Below the pieces are notes generated by a model that was not told the DNA's origin, made no database searches, and was given only the letters and a program-made list of their open reading frames with translations. The translations under genes and the position numbers were made by a program. Positions 37,447-46,309 of a stretch of 64,000 nucleotides of DNA are shown here, piece after piece; position 1 is the stretch's first letter; each line of letters opens with the position of its first letter. Source of the stretch: Azospirillum sp. TSH58 (lineage in GTDB: Bacteria > Pseudomonadota > Alphaproteobacteria > Azospirillales > Azospirillaceae); NCBI RefSeq assembly GCF_003119115.1, contig NZ_CP022364.1, positions 272,501 through 336,500 on the forward strand. Direction: 5' to 3'.

Positions 37447-38298
37447 TCAGCCATCGGTGGACGCGGGTGATGCGGCCCGCCGCCTCGCGTCCGCGATCCT
37501 CATACCGATCTGCCAGTAGTAGAAGGCCCGCGCCAGCGCGTGCTGGAAGCCGGGACCGCCGTCCAGAAAGCCCAGCCGCACAACATAGCCGTACAGAAAG
37601 ATCAGAAGCGGACGGGCCGGCAACCGGTCGAAGCCGATCTTCAGCCACCGCCGCGCCCCGGACTCCAGCGCGATAAGGTCCTTCATCCGTCCATCCGAAC
37701 GCAGCGCCGCTTCCCAGTCCGCGTAGCGGGCATGCCGTTCGAACCAAGCCGCGACCGGCTTGTCGTCGGCATGGTCCAGACCGTGCCGCAACCGTCCGAC
37801 TCTGCCGGCGATCACCGGCTGGTAATGCCCCTCGACCTCCCACATGGTGGCGACATCCAGATCGGGCACCAACGGGAAGCGCGCCTTCCTCCGGTCGAAC
37901 AGGGCGAGTTTCCGGTTGCCCGCGCCGAAGCGCAGACGCCGGCCGAGGAACACGGGGCGGCCGTCGATCCAGTAGCCGTCATGCCGCGGTCCCGCGGCCA
38001 TCAGCGCGGCGATCTCCTCCACCAGGGCATTGCCGAGTCGCTCGTCGGCATCGACGAACAGGACCCAGTCCTGGCGAAACGGCAGATGGTCCAGGCACCA
38101 TTGCTTCTTCTTCGGGTACCGGCCATCCCAGCGGAAGGGCACCACCCGCGCTCCCGCCGCCTCGGCGATCGCCGGCGTGCCATCGGTGCTCCCGCTGTCG
38201 ACCACGAAGCGTTCGGCGAACCGCTCCAGCGCGGGCAGGCAGTGGGGAAGATTGACCGCCTCGTTGCGGGTCATCACCACGACCGACACGGGGATCAT
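37447..38298 (-). CDS. GT2 glycosyltransferase (WaaE/KdtX-like)
   Basis: A 283-aa family 2 glycosyltransferase: VSVVVMTRNEAVNLPHCL, FVVDSGSTDGT, and a DADER motif (LFVDADERL) for metal and nucleotide-sugar binding. This group includes WaaE/KdtX beta-1,4-glucosyltransferases. A hydrophobic stretch near 235-260 may tether it to the membrane. The start at 38298 overlaps the Wzz-like gene stop (ATGA); it is the last gene of the - strand operon. Confidence 0.85.
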   Translation of the reverse strand: MIPVSVVVMTRNEAVNLPHCLPALERFAERFVVDSGSTDGTPAIAEAAGARVVPFRWDGRYPKKKQWCLDHLPFRQDWVLFVDADERLGNALVEEIAALMAAGPRHDGYWIDGRPVFLGRRLRFGAGNRKLALFDRRKARFPLVPDLDVATMWEVEGHYQPVIAGRVGRLRHGLDHADDKPVAAWFERHARYADWEAALRSDGRMKDLIALESGARRWLKIGFDRLPARPLLIFLYGYVVRLGFLDGGPGFQHALARAFYYWQIGMRIADARRRAASPASTDG

Positions 38299-39266
38299 GG
38301 GGGCGCCTCGCCGCCGGCCCGCCACAGGCGCCGCAGGCTGACGGCGACCGCCCCGGCCACAAGACCAGCCAGCGCCGCCATCGGAACGACCATCAGAGGG
38401 TTCGGCCAGTCCGGGCGCTGGGCCGCGGCCGGCGGTTCGATGGCGTCCGCCGCCAGCGGCAGATCGACCTCGATCATCATGGCGATCCGCTCCTGCTCCG
38501 ACAGCAGGTCGGCAAGGGCCCGGCGGTGCTCCGCCACGGTGATCCCGGCCAGACGGGCGCGGGCATGGGCGATCTGCGCGGCGCTGCGCCGGGACGCCTC
38601 CGCCCGCAGATGGGCGTCAGTCGCCTGGGCCGCCGCCGACAGAATCCGCAGCGCCATGGCCCGGTCGGCGTGGCGCAGGCGCAGGCGCCGCATCGGCCCG
38701 CTTCCCACCATATCGACGGTCAGCCGGTCCCGAAGCACGCTCGCCACCCGCTCGGCATCGGGCTCCACCCAGTCCGACCGGCCGACGAGCGCGAGGAACA
38801 GACGCTTGGCGGACGCCATGGGGCCGGGGGCGGGGCGCCAGCCTCCCGCCGCCTCGTCCCAGCGGTCGGGAAACAGGCCGCGCAGCAGCAGAGGATCGGC
38901 CATCATCCGCTCCGCCACCGGGATCGAGGTGAAAAGCTGGAGGTAGCGCGCGAAGTCCGAAAGGATCTCGTCCCCCGGGCCGGGTTCCGACGCGGCGGCG
39001 GCGGCTTCCCGGCCGATCAGAACGGGCAGCCGCGCCCCCATGGCCGCCGCGCCGACGCGGGCGGTCGGCCCGATCACCATCACCGCGGTGTATTGCGGCA
39101 CGACCAACCGCAAGGCGGTCACCGACGCCGCCAGCCCCAGCGCCGTCCCAACGAGCAGGATCGGCCAGCCCTCCCGCAATGCCCGCAGGAACCGGCGCAG
39201 CCGCCGACCCGACTCCACCGCGTCGATCTCCAGCGGGGAGCGGCGCAGCGGCATTCCATCAGGCAT
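38295..39266 (-). CDS. Wzz-like polysaccharide chain-length protein
   Basis: A 323-aa inner-membrane protein with membrane segments near residues 33-55 and 290-312, and a long helical periplasmic domain between them with a predicted coiled coil at about 215-260. This is the polysaccharide co-polymerase layout. No C-terminal tyrosine kinase is fused. It overlaps the GT4 gene upstream and the GT2 gene downstream. Confidence 0.78.
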   Translation of the reverse strand: MPDGMPLRRSPLEIDAVESGRRLRRFLRALREGWPILLVGTALGLAASVTALRLVVPQYTAVMVIGPTARVGAAAMGARLPVLIGREAAAAASEPGPGDEILSDFARYLQLFTSIPVAERMMADPLLLRGLFPDRWDEAAGGWRPAPGPMASAKRLFLALVGRSDWVEPDAERVASVLRDRLTVDMVGSGPMRRLRLRHADRAMALRILSAAAQATDAHLRAEASRRSAAQIAHARARLAGITVAEHRRALADLLSEQERIAMMIEVDLPLAADAIEPPAAAQRPDWPNPLMVVPMAALAGLVAGAVAVSLRRLWRAGGEAPP

Positions 39267-40536
39267 GGGGCAGGCTCCGCCCGGGCAGCACGGACACGCC
39301 GCGCGGCTTCGTCCGGCGCAGCCCGTCCGCCAGCGCCGCGAAGCGCCGCGCCGCGGTGGCGGCGTCCCAGGCCGAGGCGACGGACAGCGCCCGTGCTCCT
39401 TGCGCCATACACAGGCCCGGATCGTCGGCGTAACGGCTGACCGCGGCGGCCAGCCCCACCGCGTCGTCGGGCGCCAGCCTTTGCCCGCAACCGTCCAGCA
39501 TGGCGGCCGCGTCGCTGCCCGCCGGCCCCAGGAACAGGCAGGGCCGGCCGGCCGCCAGCGCGCCGGCCACCTTGCTGGGCACCAGAAGCCCCTCGGCGCG
39601 CGGGTCCATCGTCGCCAGATGCAGATCCGCGGCGGACAGGCTCTCGGCCAGCCGATCCGGCGGCTGAAGCGGCAGCAGCCGGACGTTCCTCAGCCCACGC
39701 CGCTCCACCGCCTCCGCCACGGCAGCCCGCCGGCGCCCTTCACCGATCAGCAGAATCGCAACGGCGGGGTCGCTACGCGCCAGCAGCGTCGCCGCGTCCA
39801 GCACGGCGTCCATCGGGTGGGCCAGCCCCATGTTCCCCGAATAGGCCACGGTGAAGCGGTCGCCCAGCCCAAGCTCCCGCCGGAACGGATTTTCCGCCCG
39901 CGGCACCGGACGGATGCGCGGGTCGGGCCAGTTGGGCAGCACGGTGATCCGGTCGGCCGCCACCCCCGCCGCCGCCAAGCGCCCGGCCATGCAGCGCCCG
40001 ATGGCCACCACCGCGTCCTGCCGGCGAAGCGCCCGGACGCTGGCCCGGTCGACCCACCGCATCAGCGGGTCGGGCAAGCGGACTCCGAGCACCGGCAGCA
40101 ACGCCGGAAACACATCCTGGCTCCAATGGATGGACGCCGCACCATGGCGCGCGGCGATCAGCGGCCCGGCACAGGCCAGCAGCGGCGGGTCGGTCATGGT
40201 GACCACGACGTCATGCCGCGGCAGGCGCAAAGCCCGCTGAATCAGCCGCGCCGCGGCGGCCAGATAGCCACGGGTCGCCGGCCGCGCGTCCGCGGGAGTC
40301 CCACCCGCTTTCGGCGGCCGTCCTCCACCGGTGCGGCGCACGGTGACGCCGGGCGGCGCGGCGCTGGGGCCGGCGCCGTCCGCGACCACCGTGACCCGCC
40401 AGCCCATCGCCGCCATCCGCTCCGCCAAGTCGGACACGCAACGCCCGGTCGCCCCCCTGTCCGGAGGAAACACGCGGTTGACGAACAGAATCGACGGCGC
40501 ATCCACGATTGACGGATCTTCGTCTTGATGAAACAC
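39259..40536 (-). CDS. GT4 glycosyltransferase (WbuB-like)
   Basis: A 425-aa family 4 GT-B enzyme. The N-terminal fold shows FVNRVFPPDRGATGR and the C-terminal donor domain VAYSGNMGLAHPMDAVLDAA and the EPS-type KVAGALAAGRP region. It resembles WbuB-type sugar transferases of O-antigen and exopolysaccharide clusters. The start is GTG at 40536, since no ATG lies near the fold boundary. It overlaps the Wzz-like gene by 8 bp. Confidence 0.85.
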   Translation of the reverse strand: MFHQDEDPSIVDAPSILFVNRVFPPDRGATGRCVSDLAERMAAMGWRVTVVADGAGPSAAPPGVTVRRTGGGRPPKAGGTPADARPATRGYLAAAARLIQRALRLPRHDVVVTMTDPPLLACAGPLIAARHGAASIHWSQDVFPALLPVLGVRLPDPLMRWVDRASVRALRRQDAVVAIGRCMAGRLAAAGVAADRITVLPNWPDPRIRPVPRAENPFRRELGLGDRFTVAYSGNMGLAHPMDAVLDAATLLARSDPAVAILLIGEGRRRAAVAEAVERRGLRNVRLLPLQPPDRLAESLSAADLHLATMDPRAEGLLVPSKVAGALAAGRPCLFLGPAGSDAAAMLDGCGQRLAPDDAVGLAAAVSRYADDPGLCMAQGARALSVASAWDAATAARRFAALADGLRRTKPRGVSVLPGRSLPHA

Positions 40537-40555
40537 GCATAAGTATGCATTTCCA

Positions 40556-41773
40556 TCAGCGATCCGGCAACCGCTTCCCGCGTCCCGACGCCAGCGCCGC
40601 CAGGGTGAGCAGCAGGCCGGTGTCGAGGTACTTGAAGCTGGTGTGCAGGCCGAGCGCCATCAGCAGCGGCGCCGCCACCGCCCAGCCGAGCGCGGGGTCG
40701 GAACGGAGAAGAGCCAGCGCGCGCGGCGCGAGTGCACCCAGATAGGCGATCAGGGCGCACAGCCCGACCACTCCGGTCTTGGCGAGGGCGTAGGTCGCCA
40801 GCGTGTGGGTGTAGGACACGCGCCAACCGCCCACCGCCGGGTTGGCGAGAAGCGCCCCCCAACCCTGCCCGAACAGAAAGGCCACCGGGGAGGACAGAGC
40901 CTGCCCGAGCGCGGCCTCCGCCTCCTCCCACCGGGTGTTCGCTCCGGCCAGCCGGGTTTTCTCCGCCGCCTGCCCGAAAGCGCCGAACAGCGCCTCGGGA
41001 AACAGCGCCACCAGCAGCAGCACCGCCGCCAACGCTCCCACCCCGGCCAGCGGCGCCCGGCGCAGCCACCACGGCCAGAGGGCGGCGAAGGCCACGGCGG
41101 CGAGCCCCAGCGCCATCCGGTGCACCGCCCCGGCCAGCGCCGCCAGGCACAGCAGGCCGCCGAGAATCGCGACCACGCCGGCGGCGCGGCGCAGCCACCC
41201 GCCTACCGTCAGCATGCCGATTCCGAATGCCGGCAAGGCGATGGCGGCGAACAGGACCGAGGGCGCGTTCAGCAGGTAGACGCCGCCATCCGCCATGGTC
41301 CGGACCCCAACGGCGCCGAATCCCCAATCCGCCTGCTTCCACCAACGCAGGGCGAAACCGACTCCGGCCACCGCCAGACCGCCGGCCAGCAGCCCCACCG
41401 CCCGGTCGGGAGCGGCGCGCAGCATCGGCACCAGCAGGACGGGAAGGAACAGATAAAGGAGCGGCACGACATCGCGCACCATGTCGCCCGGCGCCCAGTC
41501 CAGCCACACGCCGCGCATCAGCGGGCACCACAACAGCACTGCCAGCGCCAGCACCGCGGGCGTCTCCCACGACGGCGAATCGCGCTCCAGCAAGGCGTGG
41601 CCGGTCGCCACGGATAGGGGACGCGACAGCCCGACGCCCAGAACCAGCAGCGCACCGATCGCCGCTTCGGCCAGCCGGATCTCCGCAGGGGCCGGCGCGC
41701 TCAGCAGGCCATACAGCGTGAGCGCCAGGAACAACCCGATGGCACGCCGCAGTGCCACTCCCTCTCCGGCCAC
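40556..41773 (-). CDS. O-antigen ligase / Wzy-type polymerase
   Basis: A 405-aa polytopic membrane protein with about ten hydrophobic segments and one larger periplasmic loop (about 250-300, containing WEEAEAALGQALSSPVAFLFGQGWG) in the place typical of O-antigen ligase/polymerase proteins. It probably joins repeat units. The start is GTG at 41773, with a second GTG five codons on. It is the first gene of a four-gene - strand operon. Confidence 0.8.
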   Translation of the reverse strand: MAGEGVALRRAIGLFLALTLYGLLSAPAPAEIRLAEAAIGALLVLGVGLSRPLSVATGHALLERDSPSWETPAVLALAVLLWCPLMRGVWLDWAPGDMVRDVVPLLYLFLPVLLVPMLRAAPDRAVGLLAGGLAVAGVGFALRWWKQADWGFGAVGVRTMADGGVYLLNAPSVLFAAIALPAFGIGMLTVGGWLRRAAGVVAILGGLLCLAALAGAVHRMALGLAAVAFAALWPWWLRRAPLAGVGALAAVLLLVALFPEALFGAFGQAAEKTRLAGANTRWEEAEAALGQALSSPVAFLFGQGWGALLANPAVGGWRVSYTHTLATYALAKTGVVGLCALIAYLGALAPRALALLRSDPALGWAVAAPLLMALGLHTSFKYLDTGLLLTLAALASGRGKRLPDR

Positions 41774-41860
41774 GCCTTCCCCACCATCGCTCCGACTCGC
41801 ACAGCAGGCAGGATTTCACGGCACAGTGAAAAAAGGAACAGTCGACCCAATCCACAACGC

Positions 41861-42331
41861 TCAGGCGTAGCGCAGTTCGGCGCGATCGAGACGGTAGAAC
41901 AGCCCCTCCAGAGGATTCAGCCGCAACGTGCCGGTCATCAGCACCGGCCCCTGCGAATCGCGCACCGGAATCTGGCTGTGGACATACAGCATGGTGGAGG
42001 GGCTGGGCCGGTGGCAGGCCGGGCAGGACACGGGATTGGCGGCGAGTATGAAGCGGTTGTGGGCCGGCGCGTCGCTGAGCGGCACCATGAAGCCGCGCAC
42101 CGTTACCAGCTTTCCCTCCAACGCCCTGACACGGGTCGGGAAGACCGGGTTGGCGGACGGCCCGTCCATGCGGACCTGCACCAGATCCCGCCACAGGGCC
42201 GTGGTGTCGTCCAGCGGCAGATGGAACGGTCCGGCGGAATGCGTGGGTTCCCTGGCGTTGCTGGCCCAGATCGCCCAGCCGGCCACCGGGGCCAGCGCAA
42301 GCGGCAGCAGAACCTGTCGGCGCGACGTCAT
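41861..42331 (-). CDS. DUF3299-family secreted protein
   Basis: A 156-aa protein with an N-terminal signal (TSRRQVLLPLALAPVAGWAIW, residues 2-22, Tat-like because of the twin Arg). The mature part has VRGFMVPLSD and NPVSCPACHRPSP, with a CxxC pair, matching DUF3299. Members are often seen near zinc or metal transport genes, which fits the divergent ArsR-type metal sensor next door; that link is inference. GGGGGAGGACC precedes the ATG. Confidence 0.72.
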   Translation of the reverse strand: MTSRRQVLLPLALAPVAGWAIWASNAREPTHSAGPFHLPLDDTTALWRDLVQVRMDGPSANPVFPTRVRALEGKLVTVRGFMVPLSDAPAHNRFILAANPVSCPACHRPSPSTMLYVHSQIPVRDSQGPVLMTGTLRLNPLEGLFYRLDRAELRYA

Positions 42332-42569
42332 GGCGGTCCTCCCCCTCGATCCTGCCCGTTTCGGTCGTTCGTTCGACCGTTGATTCGATCGTTGAAGGCG
42401 TCCTGTGCGGCCTTGTCCCAGACCGTCGTGCTTGTGGCTGAATTGTTCCCGAGCCATCGCCCAAGGTCAACAGGCGAGCGATAGGCCATACGTAAGAGGC
42501 CATCGCCAATCGACTTCGGACACCGTTTCGCCGACCTATGGGATTGACGCGGCTTCCGGCCTATACTTT

Positions 42570-42601
42570 GTAAGGGCGGCAACCACCGATAAAAACCTTA
42601 C
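42570..42601. promoter_or_regulatory. Inverted repeat upstream of the ArsR gene
   Basis: GTAAGG and CCTTAC flank 20 bp just 19 bp before the ArsR start codon. ArsR proteins commonly bind such imperfect palindromes over their own promoter. Position is the only support. Confidence 0.3.
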
Positions 42602-42620
42602 GAGCGGGAACCAACGCGGC

Positions 42621-42971
42621 ATGCAAAAAGGGTCAGCACCGAAGGACAAGCCGGCGCATCTCCGCCTGTCCGAAGACCAGACCACCGAACTGGCCGACAT
42701 GTTCCGCCTGATGAGCGACCCCAGCCGGCTGCGCATCATCCTGGCCTGCCTGGACACCTCGACCTCGGTCGGCGACATGGCGGCGGCGCTGGGCCTGTCG
42801 CCGTCGCTGGTCAGCCATCACCTCCGCCTGCTGCGGGCGGGGCGGCTGATCCAGGCGGAGCGGCGCGGCAACCGCGTCTTCTACCTGATCACCGACGAGC
42901 ACATCCGGCGCGTCCTGTCGGACATGGTCGACCATGTGGCGGAGGAAAGCGAAGGCGACCTGGAGGCCTGA
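42621..42971 (+). CDS. ArsR/SmtB-family metal sensor
   Basis: A 116-aa winged-helix repressor. The HTH is TSVGDMAAALGLSPSLVSHH then LRLLRAGRL, with wing RRGNRVFYLI. The last helix carries Asp92, His94, His105 and Glu108 in the spacing D-x-H-x10-H-x2-E, the alpha5 metal site of SmtB/CzrA-type zinc or cobalt sensors. The alpha3 CxC site of arsenic and cadmium sensors is absent. It probably controls the divergent DUF3299 gene and itself. Confidence 0.85.
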   Translation: MQKGSAPKDKPAHLRLSEDQTTELADMFRLMSDPSRLRIILACLDTSTSVGDMAAALGLSPSLVSHHLRLLRAGRLIQAERRGNRVFYLITDEHIRRVLSDMVDHVAEESEGDLEA

Positions 42972-43151
42972 GGCGGTTCCGGTTGCGGCGGCCCCGGCCG
43001 CCACAACCCGTTGAAGCCTTTATAACAAATACGCAATAGGATTTGACCGCCATGCCGGTTGCGCCGCATAGTTCCGGTTATGCTGCGGCGCATCAAACCG
43101 TTGTTGCACGAATGGCCTGAAGAATCGGGCCAGGAAACCAAGGGTGTTGGC

Positions 43152-43970
43152 ATGGAGACGTTCCGCTTCCAGCCGGGGGAAACCCCCGTCCTGCTCAGCA
43201 TCCCGCATGTCGGCACCGTGGTGCCGCCGGACATCGCGGCCACGATGACCGACGCCGCCCTGGCGGTGCCGGACACCGACTGGCATCTCGACCGCCTCTA
43301 TCACTTCGCCCCGGCGCTCGGCATCGGCTTCCTGAGGCCCACCCTATCGCGCTACGTGATCGACCTGAACCGCGATCCCGACAGCGCCCCTCCCGGCGCC
43401 GGCAACACCGAACTCTGCCCGCTCACCACCTTCGATCACCAGCCGGTCTACCGGCCGGGGCAGGAGCCGGACGCGGCGGAGGTGCGGCGGCGGGTCGGCG
43501 CCTACTGGCGCCCCTATCACGAGCGGCTCGACAGCGAGCTTCAGGCGTTGAAGGACCGCTTCGGCGTGGCGGTGCTGTTCGACGCCCATTCCATCCGGTC
43601 GCGCGTGCCGCGCTTCTTCGACGGGCAGATCCAGGACTTCAGCCTGGGCACGGCGGAGGGCACCAGCGCCTCGCCGGCGCTGGTCGGCCGGGTGATGAAC
43701 GTGCTCACCGCCACCGGGCGTTTTTCCTCCGTGCAGAACGGGCGCTTCAAGGGCGGCTTCATCACCCGCCGTTACGGCAATCCCGCCGACAACATCCATT
43801 CCATACAGCTCGAACTGTCGCAGGTCACCTATATGGACGAGGAGGCACCCTTCGGCTTCCGCGAGGAGTCGGCGCGTCAGGTGCGCCCGACGCTGGAGCG
43901 GCTGCTGAGCCTCGTCGTCGAATGGGCCTGGGAGAACGCCGCCGGCCGTCGGCGCAGCGCCTTCCTGTAA
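43152..43970 (+). CDS. hutG: N-formylglutamate amidohydrolase
   Basis: A 272-aa enzyme of the N-formylglutamate deformylase family, which yields glutamate and formate at the end of one histidine degradation route. Zinc-site-like motifs include SIPHVGT, TDWHLDRLY, DLNRDP and LFDAHSIRS. The ATG at 43152 fits the family start; the frame runs 31 codons further upstream. No other hut genes are adjacent, so the physiological substrate is uncertain. Confidence 0.85.
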   Translation: METFRFQPGETPVLLSIPHVGTVVPPDIAATMTDAALAVPDTDWHLDRLYHFAPALGIGFLRPTLSRYVIDLNRDPDSAPPGAGNTELCPLTTFDHQPVYRPGQEPDAAEVRRRVGAYWRPYHERLDSELQALKDRFGVAVLFDAHSIRSRVPRFFDGQIQDFSLGTAEGTSASPALVGRVMNVLTATGRFSSVQNGRFKGGFITRRYGNPADNIHSIQLELSQVTYMDEEAPFGFREESARQVRPTLERLLSLVVEWAWENAAGRRRSAFL

Positions 43971-43985
43971 CGGCCTGCCCGACCC

Positions 43986-44396
43986 TCAGACCCAGACGCC
44001 CCGCACATAGGGCGTCAACTGGGTGTCCTGCATGATGATGTGGTGAACCAGCCAGTTCGCCGTGAAGGTGTAGATCCGCTCGGCGTTCTGATGCGTCGGG
44101 TCCCGCGTGAAGACCGCGGACAGTTCGCTCAAGGTCCGCACCGCCTCGTGATGCTGGCGGACATGCTCCTCGAACTTCGGGTAATGCACGGCCTGCATGA
44201 TCTTTTCTTCGCGGGCGAAGTGCTGCTGGGTGTATTCCAGCAGTTTCATGAGGATCTTGGCAACACGCACGGGCATGAAGCTGCGCGCGTTCAGCGCGGC
44301 ATCCAGTTCGTTCAGATATTCGATCAGGTGCTTGTGATCTTCATCGATGGACGGCTGGCCGACGCTGAGCTGCCGCCTCCACGTAATGACACCCAT
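43986..44396 (-). CDS. Bacteriohemerythrin
   Basis: A 136-aa single-domain hemerythrin that binds O2 at a di-iron centre. Ligands appear at His21, His59, Glu63, His78, His82, His119 and Asp124 (HIIMQD), all in family spacing. There is no signal peptide, so it is cytoplasmic. It may buffer or sense oxygen, relevant to a microaerobic organism. GCGGAGGG is a strong Shine-Dalgarno sequence for the ATG at 44396. Confidence 0.92.
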   Translation of the reverse strand: MGVITWRRQLSVGQPSIDEDHKHLIEYLNELDAALNARSFMPVRVAKILMKLLEYTQQHFAREEKIMQAVHYPKFEEHVRQHHEAVRTLSELSAVFTRDPTHQNAERIYTFTANWLVHHIIMQDTQLTPYVRGVWV

Positions 44397-44757
44397 GAAC
44401 CCTCCGCACCCTGTCTTCCGCGGCCACCGGGCAATTCCGCCGAAAGCCACCGCATTGAAGGGAAGCGCGTCGTACCTGCGCAACTGACGATGAAGGTGCG
44501 CAATCCGTCAAAGAACCGTAAATTCCGGACGCCGCGCCCCTTGTCGCCACCAGTTCCACAACCGGCGGCCTTTGCCTGCATTATGGGCGCATTTTCTACA
44601 AAACGAACGCATACGATCGTCACATGGCATTTTGCCGCACCAAAAGAAAAACACGGAAAGGCAGGGGAAACGTCATGTTTCCGCCTGCCTTTCCATCGAC
44701 TTCATGAAGATGAGGCGACGATCAGCCGCCCCAACTTACCTGTGAACCAGCGTCCGA
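44397..44757. other. Intergenic region hemerythrin / fabI
   Basis: About 360 bp. It holds the hemerythrin gene upstream region and the fabI terminator at 44655-44694. No gene is convincing. Confidence 0.45.
44655..44694 (-). terminator. Terminator of fabI
   Basis: GGAAAGGCAG-GGGAAAC and GTTTCC-GCCTGCCTTTCC form a long hairpin, followed on the - strand by a T-rich stretch (GTGTTTTTC). Confidence 0.75.
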
Positions 44758-45543
44758 TCAGCCGACGATCGAATAGCCGCAATCCACATAGGTGGTGCTG
44801 CCGGTGATGCCCTTGGCGCCGTCCGTCGCCAGGAAGGCGGTGGTGTAGCCGACCTCCTCGATGGTGACGAGACGCTGCTCCGGCGCGCGCTCCGCGGCCT
44901 TCTCCATCAGCTCGTCGAAATGGGCGATGCCCGAGGCGGCGCGGGTCTTGATCGGACCGGGCGAAATGGCGTGCACGCGGATGCCCTTCGGGCCCAGCTC
45001 CGCGGCCAGATAGCGCACGCTGGCCTCCAGCGCGGCCTTGACCGGCCCCATGACGCCGTAATTGTCGATCACGCGGTTGGCGCCGAAATAGGACATGGTG
45101 AACAGTGAACCGCCGTCCTTCATCAGCGGCTCCGCGTAGCGGGCCATGCGGATGAAGGAGTGGCAGGACACGTCCATCGCCATCTGGAAGCCCTCGCGCG
45201 AGCAATCGACGACGCGGCCGTGCAGATCGTCCTTCGGGGCGAAGGCGATGGAGTGCAGCGCGAAGTCCAGCTTGCCCCACTTCTGCTCGATCTTCTCGAA
45301 GATGGCCTTCAGCTCACCCTCGCCGGTGACGTCGACCGGCTCGAAGATCTCCGCTTCGAGCTGCTGGGCCAGCGGCTCGACGAAGCGCTTCGCCTTGTCG
45401 TTGAGGTAGCTGACCGCGAGATCCGCGCCCAGCGCGCGGAAGGCGCGGGCGCAGCCCCACGCGATCGACTGATCGTTGGCGATGCCGAGCACGAGGCCCT
45501 TCTTGCCTTCAAGGGTGGCGGCGGCGGGGATGATCGTGGTCAT
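44758..45543 (-). CDS. fabI: Enoyl-ACP reductase (NADH) FabI
   Basis: A 261-aa short-chain dehydrogenase that performs the last step of each fatty acid elongation cycle. GIANDQSIAWG (20-30) binds NADH. The catalytic pair Tyr152/Tyr162 and Lys169 sits in the FabI-specific Y-x6-K arrangement (NYGVMGPVK). TAFLATDGAKGITGSTTYVD is the usual C-terminal region. The ATG at 45543 fits the family start. The gene stands alone with its own terminator. Confidence 0.94.
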   Translation of the reverse strand: MTTIIPAAATLEGKKGLVLGIANDQSIAWGCARAFRALGADLAVSYLNDKAKRFVEPLAQQLEAEIFEPVDVTGEGELKAIFEKIEQKWGKLDFALHSIAFAPKDDLHGRVVDCSREGFQMAMDVSCHSFIRMARYAEPLMKDGGSLFTMSYFGANRVIDNYGVMGPVKAALEASVRYLAAELGPKGIRVHAISPGPIKTRAASGIAHFDELMEKAAERAPEQRLVTIEEVGYTTAFLATDGAKGITGSTTYVDCGYSIVG

Positions 45544-45783
45544 GGGCTGGCTTTCCCGGATTGCAAGGTGGCCGGATTCAAGTGCGCCAGAGCGGATCAC
45601 TCGAATTGTGCAACGCACCATAGTGCAATCGAAGGTCATAGGCAACTTGTTAAAGTCGCAATATAACCGACATTATCGCTTTGTTTATCCGTAACGCAGC
45701 CTTCACACAGCGAAGACGCGAAGTCCCCAGCGGCGCTCCATACCTCTTTCTTGCGTGTTCATGAAGAAGACCGCAACAATGGC

Positions 45784-45812
45784 AAAGGCCCCACCTTGCG
45801 GAGGGGCCTTTT
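45784..45812 (-). terminator. Terminator of the DUF2892-like gene
   Basis: AAAGGCCCC and GGGGCCTTTT form a stem just past the stop of the 45830 gene on the - strand. Confidence 0.65.
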
Positions 45813-45829
45813 CGCAGAACCGGGGACGA

Positions 45830-46249
45830 TCAGGCGGCGCCGGGCGTGAACGACGGCGGATCGCTTGCCGGGAAGGATTCCATCGACGCCTCGTCCACCT
45901 TCTCCTTCTCGTGGGCATCGTCGTAGATGTCGCCGGGGTGACGGGAGTACCGGTGAACGCCCTGATCCACGTCCTCGGCGGGGGTGCCCGCCTCGTGGTG
46001 GTTGCCGAAATCCTCCATCATCGCCTTGGCCGGGCAATAGCCGGTCAGCCCGCGGGCCACCAGGGCACCGCCGGCCAACGCCAGCGCCGCCCCTCCGACC
46101 GTCGGGCGGCGCAGCCCGAGAACGGCGAGAAGCCCGCCGCCGACCAGCGACACCAGACGTTCGGTGTGTCCGACGTTGATCATGCGCTCAAGATCGTCCG
46201 GCAGGGCCGCGCCGCGGCTGCCCATGCCCTTCTGGCTCGTCATCGCCAT
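45830..46249 (-). CDS. DUF2892-like small membrane protein
   Basis: A 139-aa protein. NVGHTERLVSLVGGGLLAVLG and the following GGAALALAGGALVARGLTGYCP give two membrane segments of the DUF2892/YgaP-TM type, with the conserved GHCP-like cysteine (GYCPAK). The C-terminal 65 residues are acidic and His/Asp-rich and probably cytoplasmic. GAGGAGA precedes the ATG. It follows the PRC-barrel gene with 60 bp between and may share its stress promoter. Confidence 0.78.
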   Translation of the reverse strand: MAMTSQKGMGSRGAALPDDLERMINVGHTERLVSLVGGGLLAVLGLRRPTVGGAALALAGGALVARGLTGYCPAKAMMEDFGNHHEAGTPAEDVDQGVHRYSRHPGDIYDDAHEKEKVDEASMESFPASDPPSFTPGAA

Positions 46250-46309
46250 CGCTGCTCTCCTCGATCATTTTCTGTTTTCACGGCCGCTTGCTTTCGAGGC
46301 CGCCCGTCT

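Noticed and set aside
40211-40540. An ATG at 40540 as the GT4 start
   Set aside because: It is in another frame; the GT4 frame has only a GTG at 40536 near its fold boundary.
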